A DNA stretch of 64,000 nucleotides. It comes from Agrocybe praecox (taxonomy: Eukaryota > Basidiomycota > Agaricomycetes > Agaricales > Agrocybaceae). The translations under genes and the position numbers were made by a program. The DNA lies in NCBI GenBank assembly GCA_964017145.1, contig OZ024842.1:186001-250000 (forward strand), read 5' to 3'. This document shows positions 33,201-44,674 of the stretch, piece after piece. Positions within the stretch are counted from its first letter, which is position 1; the number at the start of each line of letters is the position of its first letter. Under the pieces are notes generated by a model. That model was not told the origin of the DNA and ran no database searches. It saw only the letters and a list, made by a program, of their open reading frames with translations.

Positions 33201-33719
33201 GGTTCTTCGCGCTCACATACGAGGGATGTTGTGATCAGGAAGGATTAACTGTTCCGGCAGACCTTCCTCGTGTCATGAGTTCTCTATGTCCGTCTACGAC
33301 GGACGGGATTCTAGCGCTTTCCCATACATGTAAGCGCATTGCACCTACATATGTACAGCCCAAACATATCATGGATCGCGCACAATTCGTGCTGTACCTT
33401 TGTCCGTCGACGAGGGTCCGGATATGAGCCCTTTCCCATTTATGTAGTCACGATGCGCCTACATAATGAGTTTTAGACCCGATGTGGATGAGACTGGGCC
33501 TGATTCCCGGAGTCGCACTAGCATCGCTTATGTGACATTCATGTCGTCGCTTTTCCTGACCCTCGACGACGCCCAATCTCCGATCTTCCGCTGCCATCTT
33601 TTCTCTGCCTCACCTTCATTCCCTCTTTTCTTCCTGTTCCTTTTGGGTTTTCGAACGAGTGTTGCTTATGCGATATTCCCTGTAGTTATGTTATCTTTCC
33701 ATGTGTAGTGGTCAAACGC

Positions 33720-34700
33720 AGAGCTTTCGTTTTAATCATGTCACATATTACTCTCTTTATATTTCTATTGTGCTATATATGTGTTACGTCTGACTAATTT
33801 TCTATTGTACCACATATGAGTTACGGACTGTTTTTCCATTGTGCCATATACGTGTTACATCTGACTGTTTTTCTCTTTGATAACTTGAGGTCGTTTGTGA
33901 AATGCTGAATGTTGGCAAGAGTTATTGTACCGTTCATGATGCAATGTGGCGGCTCATTCAATTGCATTTCGAGTGAGAACCACACAGTGTCTTTGACTTT
34001 CCGTATTGTAATTTTGGCCATCAATCAGTATTTGACAAAGTCCAAAAGTATTCTTCTGCTTTTATGATTACTTTTCAAATCCTGTATGTTGGCGAGAAAT
34101 ACTCCAAGCTTCGTGTCTCGATGTTGTTACTTCATTCAATTGTATTTTGAGTGAGTATCATGCATTGAGTCTGACGCTTCTTGGAGCGTTCTTGCCATCA
34201 ATCAGTATTTGGCAAAGCCCGAAAGTTCAAAGTACATTCTTGCGCTCTTTATTTTTATTCCGTTCAATCATTGAACTCCCTTGTGAAATGCTGAGTGTTG
34301 GCGAAAATTAACTCGGAGCTCTTATCTCAATGTCATTGGTTTATTCTTTCGAACCTCGACTGATGCTAATGCCTCTCAATGGCATTGGTTTATTCTTTCG
34401 AATTTCGAATGATGCTTATGCCCGAGATTGAGTGTTTCTTCGATTTTTTTTCGCCACAAAATCAGTGTCTGGCAAAGCCCTAAATTGTGTTCTTGCGCTT
34501 TTTATTGTTCATTCTTTTCAACCATTGAGCTCTCTTGTAAAATGCTGAGTGCTGGCAAAAATTAACTGGGAGCTCTTATCTCAATGACATTGGTTTGTTC
34601 TTTCGAATTTCGATTGATGCTAAAGCCCTGAGATTTGGCATCTCCTCGATGGATTTTCGCTAACAAACAGTATTTCACGAGGCCTTGTTCTTGATTAGTC
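33720..34700. repeat. Imperfect tandem repeat block
   Basis: About four diverged units of 160-240 bp sharing TGTGAAATGCTGAATGTTGG, ATCAGTATTTGGCAAAG and CATTGGTTTATTCTTTCGAA elements, for example at 33898, 34027, 34280-34350 and 34540-34600. No coding frame is conserved between units. Confidence 0.6.
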
Positions 34701-34799
34701 AGAGGTGTGGACATAAATCAGATGTCCAATTCTCAGTCATCCAGGAATGCCTTCCACACTTGTCTTTGTATCAGAAATGACCAGTCACATGATGACACA

Positions 34800-34960
34800 G
34801 AAGTGTGCAAGGGCCCAGGGATTCACTCCAAAATCTGTAGGGTTCAGCCAGAAGCGCCCAGGGTTCTCCCTCTAAACCTGTAGGGTTCTCCCTCCAAGAC
34901 CTGTAGGGTCCACCAAATATGGCTCTAGGGTTTTTCTAGGGTTCTCAAAAATTTGGACCA
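34800..34960. repeat. Short CTGTAGGGTT-type repeat cluster
   Basis: Several copies of CTGTAGGGTTCTCCCTC-like sequence plus CTAGGGTTTTTCTAGGGTTC. These are short local duplications. The GGGTT core recalls telomere sequence but the unit is not a telomere repeat. Confidence 0.45.
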
Positions 34961-35129
34961 ATAACCATGATGGTGGTACAAGTTCAAGAAAGGATGCTAC
35001 AGATTCCCATGTAATTCCGTCTTAAGTATTGTTGGATGACATAAGAGTTATATAATCCCCTTGAAGTAGTAGATTCAAAATTAGCCAGAATCTCAATCAG
35101 AAAAGCATATTTTAAGTACAGTATAACGC

Positions 35130-37270
35130 TACATAATATTTGATGTATATGCATATAGAAAGAAGAACGACGGTGTTAGCATTGACACCTGAAGAACCAC
35201 CATCAACGTCGCCAGACATGGGCATGCCCACATGCATTGCTGCTGCTGCTGCTGATGCAAGCCGTGTGACGATCCCAATGGTGATAAGTGGGAATCCACA
35301 CCTCCGTTATCAAGACAGGCCAGGCTACTGTTATTGGTGCTGTTCGTTTCGGTGGCGGCCATGAACTTCTCGGCAGAAGCAGCGTCAAGAAAACTGTAAA
35401 TGCCTACGAACTGCTGGTAATGGTGGGTGTACTGCACATACATAGCGACACTGCACGTTGAACTCGGATCAACGCAGGCACTAGGAATGGCAAAGACATC
35501 GGCAGGATTGTGGAAAGAGGAGGACACGGGTTGTTCTGCGACTGATGCTGCGGGTGATGCTCCTATAGCGCTGTGCGTACGCGACGAAAGCTGACACCGG
35601 CGAGGGCTGTACCAATGCCCCAGAGAGATTGGGAATGGGAATGGGGGGGCGGATGGATGGATGCAAACGAGAGCGATGTGGACGGTGAATCCGAGGATGA
35701 ATCGTGCTCAGTGAAGTTGCAAAGTCGTGTATATCCAAACCCGCATCTCCACCCACAATAGTCAACGCAGACGACAACGAGAACGAGAAGCCGCATCCAT
35801 CCAGCCTAGACTTATCCCAATCAACGATCCTCTTCCTCTTCTACTATCACAATTCTCAACAGCGGCACTGCTTTTCGCCTACGAAAACCACCTGCGAGAA
35901 AGACGGCATTAACCCCCGGTAACGGCTCTGGGTCTCTTTCCATCATCTCTTCAGAGTTCCGTACACCAACGACGTACATAGCGGACATGGGCATGCACAT
36001 GCATAAGCTGCTGCCGCTCCTGATAAAGCAACTCATATGGCGACGGGTAAGGGTCCACACGGTTATTATCACCACCGCCTATGGGCTCTCAGCACCAAGA
36101 GCAGGGCCAAAATAATGGTACATCGGACCACTGTTGCTCAGCGTGCTGCACCTACGTGGCCATATCGTACATTGATTTGGATTGACGACATCATGAGGAA
36201 TGGCAAGGGCATCAGCCTCATCATGGAATGAGGAAAGAGGAAGGCACAGGCGATTCAATTCCTGATGTTGATAACGATGTAGAGTATATTGGAGACGTCA
36301 CAGCGCTGTTCGTACTCGACAAGAAGCTGGCGCCAGTGAGAGTTGTATCGATTCCCAAGAAAGACCGTGAATGAGAATGTGAGGGCATGTGTGAGGGTGA
36401 GAGTGAATGGGAATGAATAGCGCTCAACGGAGTCGCACTGAGACCGACCAAATCCAAATTTGCATGCACGACCGCCGACCCAGATCCTAACGACGACCAC
36501 CCGTCTTCGTCCAGCACAGGCTTCAACCCATCCGATGGCGCCCCTCCTCCACCACCACCTTTCCCACCAACGCCATTAGAACCTGGAAACAGAAAATCAT
36601 AGCAAAAATCTCTGCATCGACCTCTGGTAACGCCACTACCAAACGTATCATCCGTCGTCTAGGGTCGTCCCATTTATCTCAGAAGGGGCTGTGTATACAA
36701 GGTGCGCCTGTGGCCGTACGAGCTCTTAGGCGTTAGATTCGTAGGCATTGGGTTCGTCGTCGAGTTCATGATGTAATTGTTAAAGAAAGTCGACGATAAA
36801 CCGGGGAACAGAGTTTGTGGCAGGAATAACGACAAATATAAGTAGGCATTCTGTCCGTTGGAGTGGTAAGAAGGGGTGTGTGGAGAGCAATGTGGTTCCA
36901 CCTCCACAGCTGGTTGCGTTGGACATTGGTGAATGGAAATATTCGATTGTAATAGGAATGGACGATGACCGACGCCGATATACTGGGTATTGATGCTGCG
37001 GATACTGCGGCCCATAGACGCGAGAGTGTGCATAATGCGCAAATGATTTCATGTGTGGAATAGGAGGATGCATGGAGGGATGAGATGGGTATGTTCTAGG
37101 CTGGCTTAGGGTGTATCTAAAAGCGTCGAGCAATAACTCTCTCGAGAGTTCTATGAGCTGGTAAATACGGAGGGGAGTCGGCTTCCGCAGTCTCAGCCGC
37201 CTCCATCGTCGGAGAAAATAAGGGCGGGAAGAGAGGTTACGACGTCCGTGTCGCTGAAGATTCATATCTG
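35130..37270 (-). pseudogene. Compositionally biased gene remnant(s), unrecognised
   Basis: Several minus-strand frames rich in Ser, His, Pro and Gln (for example 35129-35527 with a run of Gln, 36221-36526 and 36780-37265) do not join into one clean chain. Segments at 35540-35640 and 36290-36370 are diverged copies of each other (shared AGCGCTG, GTACGCGAC/GTACTCGAC, AGAGATTGGGAATGGGAAT-like parts), so the region contains an internal duplication. Best read as a decayed low-complexity protein gene. No domain recognised. Confidence 0.35.
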
Positions 37271-38015
37271 TACGATGTTCTGGGAAATATCAATCCTCGT
37301 TCCGTGTTCGGAAGGATCTCTCCTGAGGATATGTATGTCGGTTAAACAAGGTAAAAATCAATCTCGAAGAACGGACGTACCTAGTTGTCAAACCTCGTCA
37401 AATAATTTCGCTCGTCTTCGACGCATCTGAGATCTCCGACTCCGATCTGCTTCGATATCTTCCAACACCTCTGTTCGCGACTTTTCATCGAGATTGGGTT
37501 GGAAAGGAGAAACAAACTCATTAGCCGTTTCGCTGTCAATGTAAGTAGTGAGGTAACGAAAATGTTCAAACGTTCATGATGGACAGAATCCAAGTCGATG
37601 TGTGTTTGATTTCTTTCCCACGACCCTGGACAAGGCTTTCGGTAGTTTGCGCAGTGAATATTTTAATCACCATATCGCTTCCAGGTTGATTCCATATTCT
37701 GTAATTTTACATACCATGCGAATTGACAGACTGTTGGACTATAAGTAGTATGAATGATTTCTCGTGCCTGCAGCGCAGGAGGTTTGTATATATCTGCAAG
37801 AGTGATCTGTCCACCGCGATGACTTCATCAAAGAGAAATCCATACGCACCTAATTTCCCACACAAATTCTATCCCTCGAAATACCCCAAGTTTTTAAAAT
37901 TTACTAGGACCCAGTTATTAGTCCATATAAGATTTATAACCCTCCACAAGTCTAAGAGAAAATTACAAGTACATACAAATAAATACGTGAAGGTGGTACA
38001 ACATCCCCAGGAAAT
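37270..38015. other. No gene seen
   Basis: Short frames on both strands without recognisable content. Confidence 0.4.
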
Positions 38016-38016
38016 C

Positions 38017-39760
38017 TTATAAATTACTTAATGCGACTTTGTAATATGGTTGTTTTTGAATGTGTGAACCGGAATTATTTTTTTGGTTAAGCACAGCGTT
38101 GGCCGACTTTTCCTTAGCCCCATCACCCACAGTAGCAGCAGGAGCAGTAGAAGATGTCCCTTCTGAAGCGTCTGGACCGCTCATATCGACGTCTCGATTC
38201 TGGATCGCAAGTGGTTGTAGCTGTGCCAGTTTCGAGGTGGACGTTGGTTCCGCTTTAACGCTGTCCTCACTGTTGCGCTTTTCTTTCGACGATGATGCCG
38301 GTGAGGTTGTCTTCGTCGTTGTGATAGTGGTTGTCGCGGGTGTTGATCCCGTTGGGCTCTTACTCGTCTTCTTGGACCACGTCGCTGAGCCCGAAGGTCC
38401 ACCCTCCACCGCAACTTTGTTCGAATTCTTCCTCGACATGCTTTCTTTGCAAGCTGCAGAGCTCATCCCACTATTTCCTCCTGGAAAACCACCACCTGCA
38501 TCTGCACCTCCCGAGACATGCGGCCCAGACTGTCCATTGGCACTTCCACCAGTCCTTATAGACCCAGGACCGCGGTTCGCAGCTGATGCGGCTGCGGCTG
38601 CGAGCACAGCTGCTGGGTTCGGGTTCGGGTTGTTGTTCAATGCGCGAGAAGACGTTGAGCCTGCTCATTTCAGAAGAAGACTCAGGTCCTAGAAGGAGGT
38701 GAGAGGAAATGAAAGATGGATTAGTTCTCGTTTCTTTGATAAAAGACAAGAAATAGAAGAAAAGTCAAAAGGTACAAGACAGGCGATTTGAAAATGTAGC
38801 AAAAAGAAAGAAGAGGTGGAATATGTACGAAAGCAAGTCCCTCGAGAAAAAAGTCGTAGCGCAAACAACAAAGACAAATGGAATGGAGTAAAACCGAAAA
38901 TAAAGAAAACATACCATGACACCTCTTCCCGAATCGCCATGCCCATGCGGCGGCGGCGGCAACACAGTCGTCTCATGGGACTGCGGCTGTGCATGCGATA
39001 GCCAACCCAACCGACTCCGACTCCAGCACTTGCAGGCCCTCCAATCGTCGACGCACTAGCTGCAGACACAGCAGCAGCAACATATGCCTCCCGACTGCCG
39101 ACTCCTCTCATCTGCCTCCAAAAATTCGCAAGCATATCCGGCCCCCTTCCGCCTCCTTCCGCTGCTGCTGCTCTCGCTGCATCGCGCCTGGCGGTGGTGG
39201 CGGGGCGTAGGGTGATATGGGGGTGTGCGGCGCGCATCAAGTACGGATCATATGCAGGCCCATCATCGTACCTGCCGCCTGGATCTTCGCCTCGCCAATA
39301 TCTATACGCGCCCCGTGTCTACTGTGGGGTGCAGGTGCATGCATGTAATGGGCTGTAGCCCCTCGAGGACGAGTTTGGTGGTCGGGACTGGTGGAAGGGA
39401 ATAAAGCTTGGTGGTGGCGACGCCTATCCACCAGCTGGGAACACTGGTGGGTAGTTTGGGTTATGCTGGTCATACGGACCGCCACCACCACCGTGCATGG
39501 GATCATGACTATACGGCGGGTGCGAATTTGCACCGCTTCCAGAGGACGTGCTGGGCGGCGGCATATCGCGTCCATGTCTCATCTGGCTGTTGATGCTGTT
39601 GACCGGGCCGGCTGGAACTGTTGTTAACGAGGAAGGGTTGTGAGAGGAAGAGGTGGAAGCATTGTTGGTGTTGTCGCGGAGGCCCGAGCCTCTATCGTTT
39701 GAGATAGGCAGTAAGGAGCCCGAGCCGCTGCTTGAGTCGAGCCGACTGCGAGCACGGTGC
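38017..39760 (-). CDS. Possible Ser/Gly/Ala/Pro-rich protein gene
   Basis: On the minus strand a frame from about 39750 (after a GCTCGCAG acceptor) encodes Ser/Asn/Gly/Pro-rich sequence to about 39424. An Ala/Arg-rich stretch lies at 39240-38915. After a plausible intron of about 240 nt (donor GTATGT near 38912, acceptor near 38690), a frame to 38017 begins NNNPNPNPAAVLAAAAASAA and ends KVALSNL plus stop. The pieces cannot all be joined in one frame without unsupported introns, and the 39.2-39.4 kb part switches frame. It is either a gene with more introns than I can place or a degenerate one. The low-complexity content would fit a transcriptional co-regulator, but no domain supports that. 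Confidence 0.4.
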
Positions 39761-40119
39761 AAGTGCATTGGAAGGGGGCTGAATATGGGACGAATGGCAA
39801 AGCAAGGCGAGACGACCATGAAAGGGACGACAATTCACGATAAATATTGAGGCAAAATGACCTCGAGTTCCCAGCGTTCCACGTCACACAGAAACTGGTG
39901 GAAACGAGGATGCAGGAGGGTACCTTGAAGGTGCCATGACGAGTGGGTGATCGTTTCAAAGGATCGTACGAACGACACGTCATGCATTCATGGACGACGT
40001 CGATGACAACAGCAGCCTGAGAGGATGGAATTGAAATAGGAGCACAGCTTCCTTTTGATGGCCGGCTCGACAGTCGTGGTTCATAACAACGCTTTCCAGC
40101 CCTCTCGGTCATATATCCA

Positions 40120-40631
40120 TGGCTGCTGGGCAACGGACACATCAAGCGCGAGGATTGTCCTACACTATTGACGAGGTAAATATGCTATCCCTGGCAATGA
40201 CACACTAACACTGACCTATTCTGTACCCAGAACCCCTCCCCAAACGCCCATGCTCCTGCCCACGACGTCGCCCAGGTATGTGTTTGAAGTCGTCTTTTGA
40301 GCCCCTGTCAATGTTCATTTCCTGCCGTAGACCATTTCATTGTCGACTTTCGAAATTTAGTGGTTCATGAGGGTTGTAATTAGATAGGCTTTGGTTGGGG
40401 TACTTGGGTGTGACCAGCACGGTGAGTGGACGATTTGTTGGGATGGTGCTGAGAGTTGCCAGTGGCTTTTGTACCCATGAGAAAGGTTGTGCGACTGAAA
40501 TTGGCTATGGAGATGAGGTGGGGTACTGCGGTGAGCAGACAGGTCTAATCATCGATAGGGTAAGAATTACATGATTCGCGGTACTAACAAAGAAATCGCT
40601 GACCTATTATCAGCCCAAATGTTCGCGCCCG
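40120..40631 (+). pseudogene. 5' end of a spliced gene, truncated
   Basis: ATG at 40120 starts MAAGQRTHQARGLSYTIDE (exon 40120-40176). A 54-nt GT-AG intron follows, then exon 40231-40275 encodes NPSPNAHAPAHDVAQ and ends at a GTATGTG donor. A third short exon after TTATCAG (about 40615-40631, ending at GTATGTTC) keeps the frame. Beyond that the sequence runs into repeat R1 and no continuation is seen. The chain of clean splice sites suggests the front of a real gene cut by repeat insertion or rearrangement. Family unknown. Confidence 0.45.
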
Positions 40632-40859
40632 TATGTTCTTCCTCTTCCTCTTCCTCTTCCCCCGACAAGTATCTAAGTTTTCGATGACCTCTTGAACCTT
40701 CTTTCAAATTGACTTAGTGCTATACGTCCAGCTTTTCGCGCCTTTCGCGTGTTGGAGACACAAAGGCTTTGGAGGGTAAAATTTTCGACGGCAGAGGCCG
40801 CTGTAACGAGCGGCAGTGAGTGGCCACCTGGTTGGGACGACGCGAAGAGCAGACTGCGG

Positions 40860-41480
40860 GTTTCAAGGAAGAAAATCGGATTTGGGGGCTGGAATGGGTT
40901 GCGAGAGTGGGTCAACGAGAGCTGCTGTTGTAGGCAAACAAGTACTGTCATCTGGATGGTAAGCATACTTCTTCGATGATAACAAGGCTACGACGAACCT
41001 ATTCTCAGTGCAGAACGTCAATGCATCACCGGCACCCTAGTCATATTTTGAACCTTTGACGCACTTGACTTCGCGCTTGGATTTTGTGTTCCGCGTCTTT
41101 CATATTTTATCGGGACTGGATGCTTTGAAAAGTCGGATTTGGATGAGAAAAGTATCGGTACGAGGAGCAAGGTGAGTAGGCAACTCGATGGGGTGACGGA
41201 GGGGCTAATATTGGCTTTTCAGGCTGAGGAGAGTTTCAGGGATGAATTTCGGTGTGATTCGTCAGAGTGATACGTCCTAACTTCGAGGAATATGCAGGCC
41301 TTTGCAAAGATGATGAAGGAGCAGCAGGGATTTGGGTGTACATTCCTGTGAATGGAAGCACGCAGGCGGAAAGCCATGCATGGAGGAGCTATGGTATTCA
41401 CGAGGTAAGTATTCGAAAAGATATTGTGAGCTGCTACCGACCTGTTTAGTTGGAGGGGAAGGCAAGTGTTCAAACGCTCA
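40860..41480. repeat. Dispersed repeat R1, copy 3
   Basis: Longest R1 copy. It contains both the blocks seen in copy 1 (CTTCGAGGAATATGCAGGCC, GAGGTAAGTATTCGAAAAGA) and the middle block of copy 2 (ATGCATCACCGGCA). The other two copies look like deletion derivatives of this form. Confidence 0.65.
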
Positions 41481-41499
41481 GAACGTTTAGATCAAATAC

Positions 41500-42110
41500 G
41501 AGCTTGCGTTGCTCATTTAGAAGTTAACAGCGAGTGTGACAGCCGGAATGATTGGATATCTGCACATGACCTCTGAGAAAATAGCAATATCATATCAAAT
41601 AATCAAATAATTTTTGCAACATGATGAACGCACTCGTACCTCTAAGTTTCTCTTCAAAATCGCTTCGACTCCTATGTGTTCCTTTGTGCGCGACAAATTT
41701 TTGATTGACTCCGGTTGCTTACCCAACGATAACCCATGCACCAGTTTGGATCGCTGGAATGGTGCATAAATACTGGAGCGTCAAATCCAAGTCAAATCCA
41801 CGTTCGGTATCATTGCAGGGCTCCCGGAATATGTTCTGTCTTGAATATCGCTCGATATGTGGACAGGAATCAGAGTCTGTTAAATGGACAATTAGTAGCG
41901 AATCTGTGGGCATCCTATTGAGCAAGAAATATGCCGAGCGGTGGAACAAGGGGTACTTATGTTCTAGTCTTATCCTCTAATAGAAATAGGCTCGCTTAGA
42001 TTACAGTGCAACATCTTGCCACATTGCGTTAAACAATGTTCACGTCTTGACCTCCTACATCGACCATAGAAAGCATTCAATCCAGTCCAGGTCTTTCAAT
42101 ATCAAACTCG
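41500..42110. other. No recognisable gene
   Basis: A 91-codon frame at 41705-41980 has no recognisable motif and no splice chain. Confidence 0.35.
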
Positions 42111-42119
42111 ATCATCAGT

Positions 42120-43034
42120 AGAGGAACATTTTACAAGCCACACCCTCTTTTGGGGCCCAAAATCATTCACGATCGCTGGTCGCCACGATTGCCTATCGGA
42201 TACGCATGCTAAATCACACAGTTCGCGATACTGCTTCAGCGCTCAGCTCGCATCGACAAGGATCCTATGATATTCACTCGGGCGCTCGAAACAGTCTTTA
42301 AATTTGGTCAACCCTCCTTCTGTGTTTCTCATGTCAAAGGTCAGTCCTTCCCCGAGATACCTCGTGGCTATTGACGGCCTCGACGTGTGTCTGCACTGGG
42401 CCATTCAACGAAACATCCAATTACCCTCTGGAATTTGGAATGCAGGAATTCCCCACCCGAATATCTCTAGATGATTCGTATCACCCTGCCAAAGATATTG
42501 AAATTTACCTGCGCGACCGTTTTTCTGCCATCAAAGGCGGACACATGTTCAAAACCTCCATACCCAAGTCATGGCCCACCTATAAAACCATACGGTCAAT
42601 TTATTTATAATGCGGCAACGGTCGTCCGATACATTGAATCAACTTGACATCGACCTCATGAACGGCTAGATGCAATTCTCGCCCTTAGACCTCCCATCGA
42701 AGATCTTAGATCTCTCGTTTGTGCAATTAGATGTGATGTGTGGGGGGGCCATCATTTACTGTCAATGTTTTGGCTTCCACCGTGCTTTATCACCAGTACC
42801 ATGTCGCCGGCCGACATCGAACGAATTCTGAATATGGAACCCAGTAAGGTCGAAATACGACTCTGCGGCCTCGGAATACTTGCTCAAGTTAAACGAGGAT
42901 ATCTATCCCTTCTTCATAAATCACACGCAGACTTCCTTCTCTATGAAGAAAGGTCTAACAGTCTTTTTTTGAATCGGATATCGAAGCGGGTTCTACGTCT
43001 TATTACAATTGTCCATATGGTGAGCGCCCACTAG
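42120..43034 (+). pseudogene. NACHT-type NTPase (STAND family) pseudogene
   Basis: Fragments in changing frames follow the order of an agaricomycete NACHT protein: SLVATIAY, then PMIFTRALET (about 42267), then Walker B-like YLVAIDGLDVC (about 42358). These are followed by SLDDSYHPAKDIEIYLRDRF (about 42451) and the segment around AATVVRYIES (about 42612). Last comes the winged-helix-like part LGILAQVKRGYLSLLHKSHADFLLYE (about 42880). The P-loop is upstream of what remains and was not found. Stops near 42609 and several shifts break the frame. Such proteins act as intracellular STAND switches, often in non-self recognition; this copy is dead. Confidence 0.82.
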
Positions 43035-43463
43035 CTATACAATAGTGACTCTTTATCTCTTTATGCGTCTTTGATATCCACACCCTTCTATTTGAAGATA
43101 TCAGTGCTGCGGATCGCATCACCGCCTTTTGCAAATCACTATTTATTCATAATAGGGGGTTTCACGTTGGCGATTTCGAGGTGATTTCGACTCGATTTCG
43201 GGTTTTTTTTTCCGTGTGATTTTTGCACCGCCACATCATTTTTCGAAAATCAGGTCTCGATTTTCAAGTATGCAAAAGCAGCTCCTACCCTGCTTTTGCA
43301 CTGATTTCCTCCCGTTTTTCAGTCGTTTTTCCAAGAGCCATTTATATAATTATTTATTTAGTATATAAATAAAATTATATAATCATCCTCCCCGTCCGAT
43401 TCCGTCCATAGGTCATTCCCTTCGTGTTTCCGCAAATTTTGAATCAACCACGGTCCACTGAGA

Positions 43464-44674
43464 ATGGCGGCCAGCAAAAGAAAACTCAAGAGCTCCGATA
43501 ATGCGGTACCGGCGTCTGCTGAAGATCCAAAATTCAAGAAAGAACGTGCTAAGCCAGTGGAATGGGACAAAAACCGAGAGTGGACTCATACCGCTATACG
43601 GTATCTTCAAAACAATCCGAAATATCGCCTGAAACTCTTTGGGGATTCAACTTCAGATGCCAAAGAAGAAGAACGACGCAAGGTACAGGCTAAAGAAGGA
43701 AAGGCTGTTCTGTTTGGAGAACTTGCAGCCGCTGTTTTCAAAGATGATTTTGTGATGAAAGACGAGTACAAAGCCGACCCTCAAAAATTTGTCCGTTCAA
43801 CTCAGCAGCAATTTGCCAGGTATTTATTTAATAGCTTCTGTGAAAGCAAACATTAATGGACCTATTACTAGGCTCAAGAAGACATATATGGGATACCGCA
43901 AACAATTTCGAGTAACAGGGGAAGGTCTAAAAGAAGAGGACCTGGAACAAAATCTCACAGGTAAGTTACTCTCTTCATATCTATAATCTCACATTGCTTA
44001 CTATTAAACAGAGAAAATCGAAGGTGAATGGGAATTCTACCGATCGTTGCACGAAATTTGGTCAGAACTACCCAATTACAACCCAATTGGAGTCTCGGCA
44101 TCGGACCCAGGACAGAATTTTGCAGAAAAAGCGGCCGGTCTTTTTGCAAAGAAATCTGGGCCTAAAGACGGGAACAGCAGCGGGATTGAGGATAAAAGCT
44201 TTGGTAATCATGGTGCAGGAAGTGATGACGGTATGGACTCTGAAGAAGATGCCGACATCGAGCCTGGTGATGCAACACAGGTAAGTTGTTGATTTGGAAT
44301 AGTGAAAGTTTATTCACGCACTGTATCCATAGATTCCATCTTCGGAGCATGCTGGTCCTGTTAAGGATGAAAAAGTGACAGGAAAGGCAAAAGAAACTGT
44401 ACCCAAGAAGAACCTTAAACGCAATACCCCTGGATCAGACTCGATGTTAGACGAAATTCACATTCTCGAGGTTAAAGAAGCTGCGGAGAGACGGGCGTCC
44501 AAGAACCGTGTACGTATGAAGGAATTGGAGTTGCAGGCGATGAAGCAGGAGTTCGAAAGTGAGAGGCAGCGGGCTAAGATACGTAAAATGGAACTAAATC
44601 CATCCCTCCATGCCGCACAACTGGCAGCCTCTACCCATTCCTTTGCCTCTTCCTTCTCCCGTAAAGTTGGATAA
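43464..44674 (+). CDS. Harbinger-associated DNA-binding-like protein
   Basis: Exons are 43464-43819, 43872-43960, 44012-44280 and 44333-44674, with GT-AG introns of 51-52 nt and a total of 351 codons. Residues about 30-175 hold a basic-aromatic region (REWTHTAIRYL, RSTQQQFARLKKTYMGYRKQ, WEFYRSLHEIWSELP) of the Myb/SANT-like type found in the accessory protein of fungal Harbinger elements. An acidic Asp/Glu segment (SDDGMDSEEDADIEP) and a charged coiled-coil-like stretch (EAAERRASKNRVRMKELELQ) follow. The last 25 or so residues after KIRKMEL are encoded by antisense transposase sequence, so the natural C-terminus has been replaced. Function in transposon-end binding is inferred from the family. 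Confidence 0.82.

Larger units (their letters stand above)
27820..33460 (+). repeat. Dispersed palindromic subtelomeric repeat field
   Basis: More than 20 copies of a 27-bp near-palindrome with arms CTATGTAGG and CCTACATAG around CGCATCGCA or its inverse. Copies lie for example at about 27819, 27931, 28171, 30129, 30550, 30650, 30896, 30993, 31118, 31590, 31970, 32249, 32370 and 32807. Most are embedded in a degenerate unit of about 100-140 bp that also contains a GTCCGTCCACGAGGGAC segment, itself a weak hairpin. Variants with GATGTAGG/CCTACATC arms occur at about 29706, 30177 and 31634. Spacing and sequence vary, so this is an old satellite-like family. The many short frames here are not genes. 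Confidence 0.9.

Noticed and set aside
27820..33460. Regular short palindromic repeats resembling a CRISPR array
   Set aside because: Spacing is irregular, repeats and spacers both vary, the spacers are related to each other, and all genes nearby are spliced eukaryotic genes. It is a degenerate subtelomeric satellite.
34800..34960. Interstitial telomere
   Set aside because: GGGTT occurs several times, but the repeating unit is a 20-30-bp CTGTAGGGTTCTCC sequence and not TTAGGG.
38017..40145. A Flo8/Som1-like LisH co-activator on the minus strand
   Set aside because: The low-complexity composition suggested it, but no LisH or conserved tryptophan-rich segment could be found and the frames do not join.
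44458..44598. C-terminal part of the 335-codon minus-strand transposase frame
   Set aside because: This segment is antisense to the partner gene's last exon and is not transposase sequence; it follows the deletion junction.
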